Origin: Pseudomonas sp. CBZ-4
GTDB taxonomy: Bacteria > Pseudomonadota > Gammaproteobacteria > Pseudomonadales > Pseudomonadaceae
DNA: 37,342 nucleotides
Reading direction: 5' to 3'
NCBI RefSeq assembly: GCF_000346755.1
Contig: NZ_ANNV01000117.1
Location: 1 to 37,342 of the forward strand
Position numbers and translations under genes: made by a program. Below the pieces are notes generated by a model. It saw only the letters and a list, made by a program, of their open reading frames with translations, was not told the origin of the DNA and did no database searches. How positions within the stretch are numbered: position 1 is the stretch's first letter; each line of letters begins with the position of its first letter. Shown here piece by piece: positions 6,429 to 14,703 of this stretch.

Positions 6429-8363
6429 TCAGTCAATTCGGGTACTCCTCAGTCTCAATGCATTGAAAACTACAGATGCAGAACTGACGCTCATGGCGAT
6501 GGCAGCGATCATTGGCGACAGGAGATGTCCCGTCAGTGGATAGAGCAAGCCTGCGGCAAGAGGGATACCCATCGAGTTGTAAAGAAAGGCAAAACCCAAG
6601 TTTTGCCGCATGTTTTTTACTGTTGCGACCGAAAGAGCCCGTGCTCGTAAAATCCCCATCAGGTCGCCTTTTACCAGCGTGAGTTGCGCGCTATTCATCG
6701 CAACGTCAGTCCCTGTCCCCATGGCAATGCCCACATCTGCTCGCGCCAGGGCCGGTGCATCGTTGATACCGTCACCAGCCATGGCGACCTTCCGGCCGTA
6801 TTGCTGGAGATCTGCGACCAGACGCTCCTTGTCCTGAGGTTTCACTTCACCGTGGACTTCATCAATCCCCATCTCCCTGGCGACAGCCCGAGCGGTGGTG
6901 AGCCCGTCGCCAGTAGCCATGATGATTTTGATGTCATCAGCCTTGAGCTTGGTGACTGCTTCTTTGGAGGTCAGCTTAATTGGATCTGATACTGCCAACA
7001 ACCCTGCCAATACCCCGTCGACTGCAAGGTAGATGATGCTGATGCCGTCAAGTCGCAACAACTCTGCACGCTCTTGTAGGGGCTTGGTCCTCACGCCTGC
7101 GGCTTCCATCAACGCGGTGTTCCCAAGCTGGATCTTCTTGCCATCAACGATGCCAGTGACCCCGATACCTGAACCAGACTCAAAGGATTCTGGCTTGGTG
7201 AGCTTAATGTTCTCGGTTCGGGCGTGATCGACGATTGCATGAGCCAAGGGATGTTCGCTGCCCTGGTCAAGGCTGGCAGCCAGCTGAAGAACATCGTGGG
7301 GATTGAAGCTGGGTGTGGCCTCCACACTGTGAAACACTGGCCGTCCCTCTGTCAGGGTGCCTGTCTTATCGACAATCAGCGTGTCGATTTTGCAAAGGTT
7401 TTCGATGGCACTGGCATCCCTGAACAGCACACCCATGCTGGCCGCTTTACCTGTCGAAACCATGATCGACATGGGCGTAGCAAGACCCAACGCACAGGGG
7501 CAAGCGATGATCAGCACGGCGACAGCGTTGATCAGACCAAACACCCAACTGGGCTCAGGGCCAAAAAGCCCCCAACCGACAAATGTCAGTATCGCAATCG
7601 TGATAACACCCATCACAAAGTAGCCAGCAATCGAGTCGGCCATTCGTTGCATTGGTGCTTTGGAGCGCTGAGCCCGAGCGACCATCTGTACGATCTGTGA
7701 CAGCATGGTCTCGGCGCCGACCTTCTGCGCCTTCATTACCAAGCTCCCATGTGTATTCAGCGTGGCGCCGATCAGGCTATCTCCAGCTCTCTTCATTAGC
7801 GGCACTGGCTCGCCAGTGAGCATGGACTCATCCACCGCACTTTCACCCTCCAGTACTGAACCATCAACTGGCACCTTTTCACCTGGCCTGACCCGCAAGT
7901 AGTCTCCTAGGTGAACATGGGTGAGAGGAATGTCTTCCTCTTGGCCATCGGCATTAATCCGGCGTGCGGTTTTGGGCGATAGACCGAGAAGGGACTTAAT
8001 GGCTGCGGAAGTTTGCGATCGGGCCTTGAGCTCAAGAATCTGCCCAAGCAAGGTGAGCGAGATGATGACCGCGGCGGCTTCGAAGTAGACGCCGATACGT
8101 CCATCTTGCATAAAGGTAGCGGGAAAGCTTTGGGGTAAGAACGTTGCCATGACGCTGTAAAGGTAGGCTGCGGCGGTACCCAAACCTATCAAAGTCCACA
8201 TGTTTGGACTGCGATTTCTAACAGAGGCTATGCCCCTTACAAAAAAGGGCCAACCTGCCCATAAAGTCACCGGTGTCGCCAGAGCGAACTCGATCCAGTT
8301 TTGGATCGAGCCATGGAGGAGTTGTAGCGAGTGTCCCGCCATGGCGAGCACGGTCACTATCAC
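6429..8363 (-). CDS. P1B-type copper-exporting ATPase, membrane and catalytic core
   Basis: The 644-residue frame carries the complete pump core: the transmembrane metal site [11 protein letters not shown], the phosphorylation motif DKTGTLTEG, the SEHPLAHAI loop, [18 protein letters not shown], and late membrane helices with FLYNSMG and MSVSSAS, the combination typical of Cu(I) pumps. It pumps Cu(I) from cytosol to periplasm. The formal start is a GTG at 8361-8363, two bases after the stop of the upstream frame, and leaves the first transmembrane helix truncated at its start. The real N-terminus (YHS plus HMBD) is encoded upstream in another frame; restoring one base or a -1 slip at 8393-8399 gives a 785-residue protein with [12 protein letters not shown] across the join. 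There is no classical CxxC HMA domain; that role may fall to HMBD and CopZ. Confidence 0.9.
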   Translation of the reverse strand: MIVTVLAMAGHSLQLLHGSIQNWIEFALATPVTLWAGWPFFVRGIASVRNRSPNMWTLIGLGTAAAYLYSVMATFLPQSFPATFMQDGRIGVYFEAAAVIISLTLLGQILELKARSQTSAAIKSLLGLSPKTARRINADGQEEDIPLTHVHLGDYLRVRPGEKVPVDGSVLEGESAVDESMLTGEPVPLMKRAGDSLIGATLNTHGSLVMKAQKVGAETMLSQIVQMVARAQRSKAPMQRMADSIAGYFVMGVITIAILTFVGWGLFGPEPSWVFGLINAVAVLIIACPCALGLATPMSIMVSTGKAASMGVLFRDASAIENLCKIDTLIVDKTGTLTEGRPVFHSVEATPSFNPHDVLQLAASLDQGSEHPLAHAIVDHARTENIKLTKPESFESGSGIGVTGIVDGKKIQLGNTALMEAAGVRTKPLQERAELLRLDGISIIYLAVDGVLAGLLAVSDPIKLTSKEAVTKLKADDIKIIMATGDGLTTARAVAREMGIDEVHGEVKPQDKERLVADLQQYGRKVAMAGDGINDAPALARADVGIAMGTGTDVAMNSAQLTLVKGDLMGILRARALSVATVKNMRQNLGFAFLYNSMGIPLAAGLLYPLTGHLLSPMIAAIAMSVSSASVVFNALRLRSTRID

Positions 8364-8399
8364 GGTTAATGGCAGCGACCACCAAAAGCGGCGGGGAAA
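8352..8399 (-). other. Frame break at a -1 slippery heptamer in the copper ATPase
   Basis: Minus-strand codons GAT TTC CCC GCC contain the heptamer T_TTC_CCC (8399 to 8393) in the X_XXY_YYZ register. Continuing in the zero frame gives AAFGGRCH and a stop at 8366-8368; slipping back one base gives [14 protein letters not shown] and the ATPase core. Twelve bases further on, GGTCGC (8380-8375) can pair with GTGACC (8357-8352), a possible 6-bp stem with a 17-base loop. I see no upstream Shine-Dalgarno-like stimulator. A single deleted C (four instead of five) would give the same picture. Confidence 0.5.
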
Positions 8400-8785
8400 T
8401 CCCGGAGTTCAGGATTTTCTTCTTCATCGAGCGCGGGCATGACCGGCTCTAATGTCATGCCACATTTAGGGCAGTTGCCGGGTCCGGGCTGGCGTATTTC
8501 CGGGTGCATCGGACAGGTAAACTCAGTGCCTGTTTGTACCGCAGACTCTGGAGTGGTGACGCGGGATTCGGCGCTCGAAACATTACCGCTGAAGCGTTCA
8601 GGATCAGCTCGAAACTTCTCCTGGCATTTCAGGCTACAGAATCGATACGTCTGTCCCTGATAAGACTCACCAAATTCACTTGATGAAGTGACTGCCATTC
8701 CGCACACCGGGTCACGTAGATCATCGTCATTGAGCGGAGCAGCATGGGCGTGACTGTGGTCGTGGTGGCTCGATATGGTAGTCAT
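8366..8785 (-). CDS. N-terminal YHS + heavy-metal-binding module of the copper ATPase (separate frame)
   Basis: 139 residues. It starts with a His-rich stretch ([11 protein letters not shown]), then a YHS domain ([12 protein letters not shown] to [17 protein letters not shown], about residues 25-65), then the HMBD motif [21 protein letters not shown] (about 89-109), ending [13 protein letters not shown] before a TAA. The same modules precede the transmembrane core in a known subgroup of Cu-ATPases. The ATG lies 2 bases after the stop of the DUF2933 gene, and AAGGG precedes it. If translated as it stands, the product is a small soluble metal-binding protein; if the ribosome slips at codons 130-131 it becomes the N-terminus of the full pump. 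It could also simply be the front half of a broken gene. Confidence 0.75.
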   Translation of the reverse strand: MTTISSHHDHSHAHAAPLNDDDLRDPVCGMAVTSSSEFGESYQGQTYRFCSLKCQEKFRADPERFSGNVSSAESRVTTPESAVQTGTEFTCPMHPEIRQPGPGNCPKCGMTLEPVMPALDEEENPELRDFPAAFGGRCH

Positions 8786-8787
8786 GG

Positions 8788-9063
8788 CTATTTCCCTTCT
8801 TCGTCCTTGTGGGTTGCTGCCTGATCGCCATGGCTATGTCCGCCATGTCCATGTCCATGTCCATGTCCATGTCCATGTCCAAAAAAATGCATCAATGGAC
8901 AGATCAACAGAATTAGATAAGGCCAAAATGGATAAACGTGGCTGAAATGCTCCCGCAACACGTAGAAGGCACCAATCGCAATGAGCATGATTAGTACAAC
9001 GCCTGTTTTGCGCCTCCAAAATGGTGCGGTGGTGTTTCCATCCGGATGTTGATGGTTATTCAT
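8788..9063 (-). CDS. DUF2933 family membrane protein with a Gly-His repeat
   Basis: 91 residues: a polar N-terminus, one or two membrane segments (about residues 20-60, with VVLIMLIAIGAF and FWPYLILLICPLMHFF), then a C-terminal (HG)n tract followed by GGHSHGDQ. The CPLMHFF-HG organisation is that of DUF2933 proteins, small inner-membrane proteins usually encoded beside copper resistance genes. The His tract would bind metal ions. GGAG lies 8 bases ahead of the ATG. It is the first gene of the unit with the copper ATPase, only 2 bases separating them. Whether it helps deliver copper to the ATPase is inference. Confidence 0.8.
   Translation of the reverse strand: MNNHQHPDGNTTAPFWRRKTGVVLIMLIAIGAFYVLREHFSHVYPFWPYLILLICPLMHFFGHGHGHGHGHGHGGHSHGDQAATHKDEEGK
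8843..8880 (-). repeat. Hexanucleotide tandem repeat coding for (Gly-His)n
   Basis: Six perfect tandem copies of ccatgt (plus strand, 8843-8878) followed by cc encode alternating His and Gly in the DUF2933 protein. Perfect short repeats change length by slippage in whole codon pairs, so the number of metal-binding His residues may vary without breaking the frame. Confidence 0.9.
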
Positions 9064-9156
9064 GATCTAAACTCCACTGTGTAAGTGTTGCTGTGATCTC
9101 TGCGACAGAGCGTAGCCAACTCGTGCGTCGAAGCGGTGTTAGCAGCCAGATCCGGC

Positions 9157-9693
9157 TTACTTCAGGTCAAACGGACCAACCATCCCTGACTGATAATGCC
9201 CTGGCACGTTGCAGGCAAACTGAAGGCCTGTGCTGTTGTTGAAGGTCCAGATCAGCTCTTGGGTTGCGCCAGGCTCAATCAGGACGCTGTTCGGGTCGTT
9301 GTGTTGCATTCCGACCATCTTCATTCCACCCATGCTGTGGCTCATACCGCTCATCGTTTTCCCGGTACCGGTGGGGTTAAGCGTTCCGTTCTGGAACATG
9401 CTTGCCATTTCTTTTTGGTGTGCTGCATGAGCAGCGGCTTTGCCGATGTTGAACTCGTGCAGCAGCGAACCCTCATTGCGAAGGACAAATCGAATAGTTT
9501 CACCAGGCTTTATGTCGATGCTTTCAGGTTTGAAGAAAATATCGCCCATTTCGACCTCCACCGTACGGGTAACCTCAGAGGCGACTCCAGGCTGGCCGAT
9601 GTCCTCTTTCCCATGCCCTGCGCTGGCCATAGCCGTAGCACCGAAGAGTAGAGTGATTGCTGCGATGACAGGGGTAACGAGCTTAGCTTTCAT
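9157..9693 (-). CDS. Periplasmic cupredoxin (plastocyanin-like copper protein)
   Basis: 178 residues: a signal peptide (about 1-25, ending AMASA), then a cupredoxin fold. Type 1 copper ligands are recognisable as H79 (LLHEFNIG), C161, H166 and M171 (CNVPGHYQSGM). A Met/His-rich loop (about residues 113-131, MSGMSHSMGGMKM) is inserted between, as in copper-tolerance cupredoxins such as the CopI type; I do not assign a symbol. It would bind or oxidise Cu(I) in the periplasm. The start at 9693 has GAGGT 4 bases upstream and gives a proper signal; the frame extends to 9819 without one. CopR box C lies 74 bases upstream. Confidence 0.88.
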   Translation of the reverse strand: MKAKLVTPVIAAITLLFGATAMASAGHGKEDIGQPGVASEVTRTVEVEMGDIFFKPESIDIKPGETIRFVLRNEGSLLHEFNIGKAAAHAAHQKEMASMFQNGTLNPTGTGKTMSGMSHSMGGMKMVGMQHNDPNSVLIEPGATQELIWTFNNSTGLQFACNVPGHYQSGMVGPFDLK

Positions 9694-9766
9694 AGTGACC
9701 TCGAGAGTAAGTGTGGGAGCACTGGCTATGCTAAAGACACGGAGCTGCCAGTTAACTGACCTGAAC

Positions 9767-9782
9767 ACTACATTTCTGTCAG
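9767..9782 (-). promoter_or_regulatory. CopR box C upstream of the cupredoxin gene
   Basis: The minus strand reads CTGACAGAAATGTAGT, one mismatch from CTGACA-N5-GTAAT and with the same N5 as box A. It lies 74 bases ahead of the cupredoxin start. Confidence 0.65.
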
Positions 9783-9858
9783 TTTTCGAAATAAATACGG
9801 CGTCCAGATGACGCCGCATTCAACAAGACTTTTCAAAAAGCTCTTTTCAGCGAGTTGC

Positions 9859-10212
9859 TCACTGGTGGTTCTCTGAAAGCATCAATTTGTGCTCGCGCTG
9901 CATTTGGCTCAAAACGTCATCGACGATTTTGTCGTGCTTTTCCATCCAGGCGAGGTGCTGCTGAGGTGACATTGAGGCGTCTGGATGATCTTTATGGAGT
10001 TGGCTCATGAGCTCTCCCAGCATCTTCATATGCTCGGTCATGTGGACATGACGCTGACCTTCAGGGGCTTTTTCAGCTTGTATCAGGACTGCTTCTGCCT
10101 TGTTGCGCAGACCTTCCATACGCTCTATCACCCGGTCTCCGCCACTTTCAGCCCATACAGAAGCTGAGACGAGTATTGAGCTCACAAAAAACAGCATTTT
10201 CAGGCGATTCAT
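9859..10212 (-). CDS. PtrA-like exported copper-responsive protein, divergent from copRS
   Basis: 117 residues: a signal peptide (about 1-21, ending ASVWA) followed by ESGGDRVIERMEGLRNKAE, the motif shared with the small protein at 4995, then a helical, Met/His-rich body (HVHMTEHMKMLGELMSQLHK, MQREHKLMLSENHQ). AAGGAG sits 7 bases before the ATG. It is transcribed away from copR, the same arrangement as ptrA beside copRS in P. aeruginosa, and CopR box D lies in the shared promoter region. The Met and His spacing on predicted helices suggests periplasmic Cu(I) binding, perhaps buffering copper or tuning the CopS signal. It is longer than the ptrA product I recall, so it may be a related but distinct protein. 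Confidence 0.75.
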   Translation of the reverse strand: MNRLKMLFFVSSILVSASVWAESGGDRVIERMEGLRNKAEAVLIQAEKAPEGQRHVHMTEHMKMLGELMSQLHKDHPDASMSPQQHLAWMEKHDKIVDDVLSQMQREHKLMLSENHQ

Positions 10213-10338
10213 GGGGCAACTCCTTATGGAATTGTTTTCCGGCTCCCAAACGTTTCATGCTGAAGAGTCGGTCGAGCACCAGGAAGTACTCATGCTTGAA
10301 CCCTAGACAGCGCTTGCTGACATCTACCTGAAGCCAAT

Positions 10339-10354
10339 ATTACTTTTCTGTCAG
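10339..10354 (-). promoter_or_regulatory. CopR box D in the PtrA-like/copR divergent region
   Basis: The minus strand reads CTGACAGAAAAGTAAT, an exact match to CTGACA-N5-GTAAT. It is 127 bases from the PtrA-like start and 64 bases from the copR start, so one site could serve both directions, giving copRS autoregulation. Confidence 0.68.
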
Positions 10355-10417
10355 TTGCTGGTTGGCTGGCGTGTTTCGTTGCAGACTGCGCTTCATCATT
10401 ATCCGAGAGCCACCCTC

Positions 10418-11107
10418 ATGAGACTTCTGGTTGCTGAAGACGAACCCAAAATAGGTATCTATTTGGAGCAAGGACTCACGGAGGCGGGGTTCAATGTGGA
10501 TCGCTTTACCAATGGCCAAGTGGCGCTTCAGCACGCTTTGAGCGAGGCCTATGACCTGCTGATTCTAGACGTCATGATGCCTGGGCTGGATGGCTGGGAA
10601 GTACTTCAGAAGGTTCGTGCATCCGGAAAAGATGTTCCCGTGCTCTTCCTCACGGCGCGAGACCGCGTTGAAGATCGAGTGAAAGGACTTGAACTCGGGG
10701 CAGATGATTACCTGATCAAACCCTTCGCATTTTCTGAACTGTTGGCTCGCGTCAGAACGTTGCTACGTCGGGGTAACGGCGCTCCCTCGCAAACCTATAT
10801 GAAATTGGCTGATCTGGAGGTGGACCTGCTCAAGCGTCGGGCCATTCGTGGAGGGAAGCGCATAGACCTTACGGCCAAAGAGTTTGCATTGCTTGAGCTG
10901 TTGCTAAGACGTCGAGGGGAGGTGCTGCCAAAGTCACTTATCGCCTCCCAGGTTTGGGATATGAACTTTGACAGCGATACCAACGTTATCGAGGTTGCAG
11001 TGAGAAGGTTGAGGGCCAAGATAGATGACGATTTTGAGGTCAAGTTGATTCATACCTCAAGGGGAATGGGTTACATGCTCGACGCACCTGATTCGGAGTC
11101 GGAATGA
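10418..11107 (+). CDS. copR: Copper-responsive two-component response regulator CopR
   Basis: 229 residues of the OmpR/PhoB class. The receiver domain (1-120) has the acidic pair EDE near residues 7-9, phosphoacceptor D51 in [11 protein letters not shown] in LFLTAR and K in DDYLIKPF. The winged-helix DNA-binding domain follows (about 130-225, with [19 protein letters not shown] and [15 protein letters not shown]). The start at 10418 matches the family N-terminus [10 protein letters not shown]; the frame extends 63 bases upstream through the CopR box but that part does not resemble the family. It overlaps copS by 4 bases (ATGA). Phosphorylated CopR would bind the boxes described at 4958, 5325, 9767, 10339 and 12651. 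A related CusR or IrlR-type name is possible. Confidence 0.93.
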   Translation: MRLLVAEDEPKIGIYLEQGLTEAGFNVDRFTNGQVALQHALSEAYDLLILDVMMPGLDGWEVLQKVRASGKDVPVLFLTARDRVEDRVKGLELGADDYLIKPFAFSELLARVRTLLRRGNGAPSQTYMKLADLEVDLLKRRAIRGGKRIDLTAKEFALLELLLRRRGEVLPKSLIASQVWDMNFDSDTNVIEVAVRRLRAKIDDDFEVKLIHTSRGMGYMLDAPDSESE

Positions 11108-12492
11108 ACCGAATGTCCCTGACGACTCGCATGAGTCTGATGTTCATGCTCGCGGTAACGGCCGTGCTCACGGTCGCCGGACTCAGTTTCAATAACCTCA
11201 GCCGGCATCATTTCAAGATGCTGGATCAGCAGGCATTGAACGAAAAGCTCCACTCGACCCAGAGAATTTTGTCCGGGTTGAACAGCATCGATCAATTCAG
11301 CGAATTTAAGCCTGAGCTGGAAGCGCTTCTGGGTGCTCACCGTGATTTGACGGCCCTAATAATCGATGGTGACGGCAAGCTGCTGTTTGCTGATCCCGGT
11401 CCGGTAGATATTCCGAAGGAGTTCCGCACAACCACAAACAACAACGTCTGGGAGTGGCGGGAGCAAGAGCAGATGTTCCGTGGCGTGACGGCACAAGCCG
11501 TTGTGACGGGACAAGACAAGCCGTTGACAGTCATTTTGATCTTTGACGTTACTCAGCATATGTCCTTTTTCGAGACGCTTGAACGCTGGTTTTGGATAGG
11601 GTTGGTGATCAGCGCATTGGTCAGTGCTGCACTCGGCTGGATGGTAGCAAGCAGTGGCATGCGGCCTATTCGCCAGGTCACGCGGGTCGCTGCCTCAATG
11701 TCAGCAAAATCACTCAAAGAGCGCATCCCCTTAGCACCCGTTCCCAAAGAACTTCAGCAAATGGTGCTGTCGTTTAACGCAATGTTGTCCAGGCTCGACG
11801 ATGCATTTGTCCGGTTATCGAACTTTTCCGCAGACATTGCCCACGAACTACGGACCCCCGTGAGCAACTTGATGACCCACACCGAAGTGGTGCTTTCTAG
11901 AAAAAGGAACATCGAGGACTACGAAGACAATCTGTACTCAAATCTTGATGATTTGAAGCGTATGGGGCGAATGATCGATGACATGCTTTTTCTGGCGAAG
12001 TCTGACAATGGTCTGATCACGCACGAGAACAAACCGATAGACTTGGTGGAAGTCGTAGAGAAATTGCTCGAATACTACCGCCTGTTGGCAGATGAGCGAG
12101 GCATTGAGCTCACAGTTTCAGGAAGGGGCAGTGTTCGAGGCGATGTTCTTATGCTCCACAGAGCCATTTCTAATCTGCTCTCAAATGCGCTGCGCTACAC
12201 CCATGAAGGGAAGTCCATCAGTGTCGATATTCAGCAGAAGGAGATGTCGGTATTGGTCGTTGTGGAGAACCATGGAGAGCCCATTGCTCCCGAACACCTT
12301 GAAAAGCTGTTCGATCGCTTTTACCGCGTGGACCCAGCTCGGCGAGAAGGCAGTCCAAGCAACGCGGGGCTAGGTCTGTCAATTACCCGATCAATAATTG
12401 AAGCGCATGATGGCAAGATATGGTGTACGTCCTTTGATGGAAAAACGGCCTTTCATCTAGAGTTTCCTAGTGTTGACTTGAAGGTCAGCTGA
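11104..12492 (+). CDS. copS: Copper sensor histidine kinase CopS
   Basis: 462 residues. A first membrane helix (about 12-30), a periplasmic sensor of about 130 residues, a second helix (about 162-184), a HAMP segment with [18 protein letters not shown], the dimerisation box [12 protein letters not shown] with H247, and a catalytic ATPase domain with [10 protein letters not shown] (N box) and [10 protein letters not shown] (G box). This is the heavy-metal-sensor kinase (CusS/CopS/IrlS) layout. It senses periplasmic copper and phosphorylates CopR, with whose gene it overlaps by 4 bases. The periplasmic loop has few Cys or Met residues but contains two His near RHHFKML just after the first helix, which are candidate ligands. 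Confidence 0.93.
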   Translation: MNRMSLTTRMSLMFMLAVTAVLTVAGLSFNNLSRHHFKMLDQQALNEKLHSTQRILSGLNSIDQFSEFKPELEALLGAHRDLTALIIDGDGKLLFADPGPVDIPKEFRTTTNNNVWEWREQEQMFRGVTAQAVVTGQDKPLTVILIFDVTQHMSFFETLERWFWIGLVISALVSAALGWMVASSGMRPIRQVTRVAASMSAKSLKERIPLAPVPKELQQMVLSFNAMLSRLDDAFVRLSNFSADIAHELRTPVSNLMTHTEVVLSRKRNIEDYEDNLYSNLDDLKRMGRMIDDMLFLAKSDNGLITHENKPIDLVEVVEKLLEYYRLLADERGIELTVSGRGSVRGDVLMLHRAISNLLSNALRYTHEGKSISVDIQQKEMSVLVVVENHGEPIAPEHLEKLFDRFYRVDPARREGSPSNAGLGLSITRSIIEAHDGKIWCTSFDGKTAFHLEFPSVDLKVS

Positions 12493-12650
12493 TCAGCGGC
12501 GCATTTGTGATCAACGGCAATCTCTCAGCCTGCGCCCCACGTTCCACTTTCGTTATTTTTGAATGGGTGAAAACCCTAGTATCGCGGGCACGCGGTCTCG
12601 TCTTTAAGTCTCGCTACGCCCGCCAATTCGAGGCCAAACACCGCGTCAAG

Positions 12651-12666
12651 CTGACTGAAATGTAAT
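12651..12666 (+). promoter_or_regulatory. CopR box E upstream of copCD
   Basis: Reads CTGACTGAAATGTAAT, one mismatch from CTGACA-N5-GTAAT, on the plus strand and facing copC, 196 bases from its start. It is the only convincing signal in the 370-base gap between copS and copC (12493-12862); the remainder is AT-rich toward copC. Confidence 0.62.
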
Positions 12667-12862
12667 CGAACAGTTTGCGTTCGTGTGGCATCGTGTTCTT
12701 GCACTGTGACGTTGGGGCCTAGTGAGTTTCTCGTGTTCAACCTGCCCTAGAACACGGAGGCTACTAGCTAATCATCAGTGGTTTTAACAAGAATCGAAAA
12801 GTAAAAACTAGATATTCCCAAACAAACCTCGAATCAACAGCTCTTGCTGTGAGGAGTCTTGC

Positions 12863-13246
12863 ATGTCATTCCTTAAAACTACGACCGTAGCTGTTGCACT
12901 TACCGCTGGTTTGCTTCTGAGTGCAGTTGCTCAAGCACATCCAAAGCTCCTTTCTTCCACTCCGGCAGAAGGCTCGGATGCGGCGGCCCCTTCGAAAATT
13001 GAACTGCACTTTTCTGAGAATCTCACCACTCAGTTTTCCGGTGCAAAACTGATCATGACCGATATGCCTGGCATGCCGAACTCCCCAATGGGTGTTAAGG
13101 CCGCCGTCGCTGGTGGCGGTGATCCGAAAACGATGGTGATTACACCGGCAGCACCTCTGACCACCGGTACCTACAAAGTCGAATGGCGTGCTGTCTCCTC
13201 GGACACTCACCCGATCACCGGCAACTTCTCATTTAAAGTGAAATGA
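12863..13246 (+). CDS. copC: Periplasmic copper-binding protein CopC
   Basis: 127 residues: a signal peptide (1-25, ending AVAQA) and a mature protein beginning HPKLLSSTPAEG, where the N-terminal His is the Cu(II) ligand of the CopC fold. A Met-rich loop (MTDMPGMPNSPMG, about residues 69-81) would be the Cu(I) site, and DTHPITGNFSFKV at the end supplies the Asp/His pair of the Cu(II) site. GAGGAG precedes the ATG. It is separated from copD by 3 bases and the pair probably work together, CopC delivering copper to CopD for transport into the cytosol. CopR box E lies upstream. Confidence 0.94.
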   Translation: MSFLKTTTVAVALTAGLLLSAVAQAHPKLLSSTPAEGSDAAAPSKIELHFSENLTTQFSGAKLIMTDMPGMPNSPMGVKAAVAGGGDPKTMVITPAAPLTTGTYKVEWRAVSSDTHPITGNFSFKVK

Positions 13247-13249
13247 TTT

Positions 13250-14188
13250 ATGAGCGACTCAATAAATATTGTGGTTCGCTTTGCTCTCTATTTCGACCTG
13301 ATGTTGTTATTCGGATTAGCAATTTTCGGCTTATACAGCCTCAGGGGAAAGGAAAGAGTATCGGGCACGGTCTTGAATTTTGAGTCGCTTCTTTACGGTA
13401 CTTCTGTTGCAGGTGTAGCCCTATCCCTTGTCGCCATGTTGTTGCTTGCGAAAGCAATGAGCGGTGTGTCGGAGCTTATGGAGCTACATCACCATATTTT
13501 TGAAATGGTCCTCATGGGGACCGACGTCGGGTTGACCTGGATGGTCCGAATAGCTGCCTTGGTGATGGCAATTATTGGCGTCGCGTTGAACAAGCGATTT
13601 CCGACAGCCAGTCTCTGGATCGTCACCGTATGCGGAGCGATTGCGTTGGCGACGTTGGCTTGGACAGGGCACGGTGCCATGGATGAAGGCAGCCGACGCT
13701 ACTGGCATTTCATCACCGATATATTCCATCTTTTAGCCGCAGGTGGCTGGTTGGGTGCTCTATTGGCATTCGCTCTACTACTGCGGTTGAAATCGCTAAA
13801 GGGCGAACAAGAAGCTCGAATTCTTGCGAGGGTGCTGACTGGTTTTGAATCGGCCGGCGCTGTGATCGTAGTGATCATAAGCATCACAGGCGTAGTGAAT
13901 TATCTGTTTGTCGTCGGTCCAAATCTCGATGAAGTGATGCTCAGTACGTACGGTGTACTGCTGTTTTTGAAGGTCCTGCTCTTTGCCGGGATGATCGTGT
14001 TAGCCACGCTGAACCGCTTTCACCTAAGTCCGGTATTGGAGCGGTCAGTTCGAAATGGAGAGTACTCTGCCGCGGTCAATGCCTTGCGCCGCAGCATGAC
14101 ACTCGAGTTTTTAATGGCAGTCATCATAATTTGCCTTGTCGCATGGTTAGGCACTTTAAGTCCGGAAATGGAAATGAGCGCGGAATAG
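13250..14188 (+). CDS. copD: Copper resistance inner membrane protein CopD
   Basis: 312 residues and almost entirely hydrophobic, with about eight transmembrane helices. Landmarks of the CopD domain are visible: [48 protein letters not shown] with its His residues (seen about residues 138-170), and [12 protein letters not shown] near the C-terminus. CopD is thought to import copper into the cytosol, supplied by CopC. It starts 3 bases after the copC stop, so the two are one transcriptional unit. The conserved His residues in membrane helices probably form the transport path; that is inference from the family. Confidence 0.92.
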   Translation: MSDSINIVVRFALYFDLMLLFGLAIFGLYSLRGKERVSGTVLNFESLLYGTSVAGVALSLVAMLLLAKAMSGVSELMELHHHIFEMVLMGTDVGLTWMVRIAALVMAIIGVALNKRFPTASLWIVTVCGAIALATLAWTGHGAMDEGSRRYWHFITDIFHLLAAGGWLGALLAFALLLRLKSLKGEQEARILARVLTGFESAGAVIVVIISITGVVNYLFVVGPNLDEVMLSTYGVLLFLKVLLFAGMIVLATLNRFHLSPVLERSVRNGEYSAAVNALRRSMTLEFLMAVIIICLVAWLGTLSPEMEMSAE

Positions 14189-14262
14189 AGGTTGGTGACA
14201 GCCGACTAAGGAGTCTAGAAGGTGAATTGTAAGGGCCATTTCCTCCGGCTACACTCCAGCCT

Positions 14263-14604
14263 ATGAAACGCTACCTACGGTTTTGCCTGATTTTCCTGAT
14301 TAGCCTGGCGCTCCCCCTCAGCGGGATGGCGGGCGTTCAGGCGCCGACTGAGCCCTGCCCCATGAAAACCATGGGCATGGCGATGATGGACGGCATGGGG
14401 CAAGACTGCTGCCAGGACATGAAAAGTCCCACCGAGCACGGCAAACCCTGTAAGTCAGGTCAGGAGTGCAAGACTGGTGGCATGCTGCAAGTATCCATCA
14501 TCAAGCCTCCTATCACCTTATCCAGCCCCCTCGTACTGTCCTTCTCACTAGATTCCCTTCCAGTACAAACCCCGTCAGGGGTATGGCGACCGCCCCGCAC
14601 TTGA
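14263..14604 (+). CDS. Small exported Cys/Met-rich protein upstream of cusCBA
   Basis: 113 residues: a signal peptide (about 1-27, LIFLISLALPLSGMAGVQA), then a short region with many metal ligands (CPMKTMGMAMMDGMGQDCC, MKS, CKSGQECKTGGM; six Cys and many Met), then a mostly hydrophobic C-terminal stretch ending VWRPPRT. Such small proteins often precede heavy-metal RND efflux operons, but I do not recognise a named family. Candidate role: periplasmic metal binding ahead of the Cus pump. Its ribosome-binding site is poor, and only about 100 bases separate its stop from cusC. No CopR box of good quality precedes it. Confidence 0.6.
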   Translation: MKRYLRFCLIFLISLALPLSGMAGVQAPTEPCPMKTMGMAMMDGMGQDCCQDMKSPTEHGKPCKSGQECKTGGMLQVSIIKPPITLSSPLVLSFSLDSLPVQTPSGVWRPPRT

Positions 14605-14703
14605 TTCCTGTACCACACTGAGCCTCATTCCGCGTTAGCGGGATGGCATATCTGCGTGCATGTCTGATGAAGCGCGCAGTGGATCATCACAGGAATCGTG
14701 AAC

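Noticed and set aside
12507..12665. A 52-codon GTG frame between copS and copC ending KHRVKLTEM
   Set aside because: No ribosome-binding site or recognisable family, and its end overlaps CopR box E, which explains the conservation better.
14195..14209. A sixth CopR box ahead of the small gene and cusCBA
   Set aside because: Only TGACAG is kept; the GTAAT half is lost, giving 9 of 15 matches, which is not convincing.
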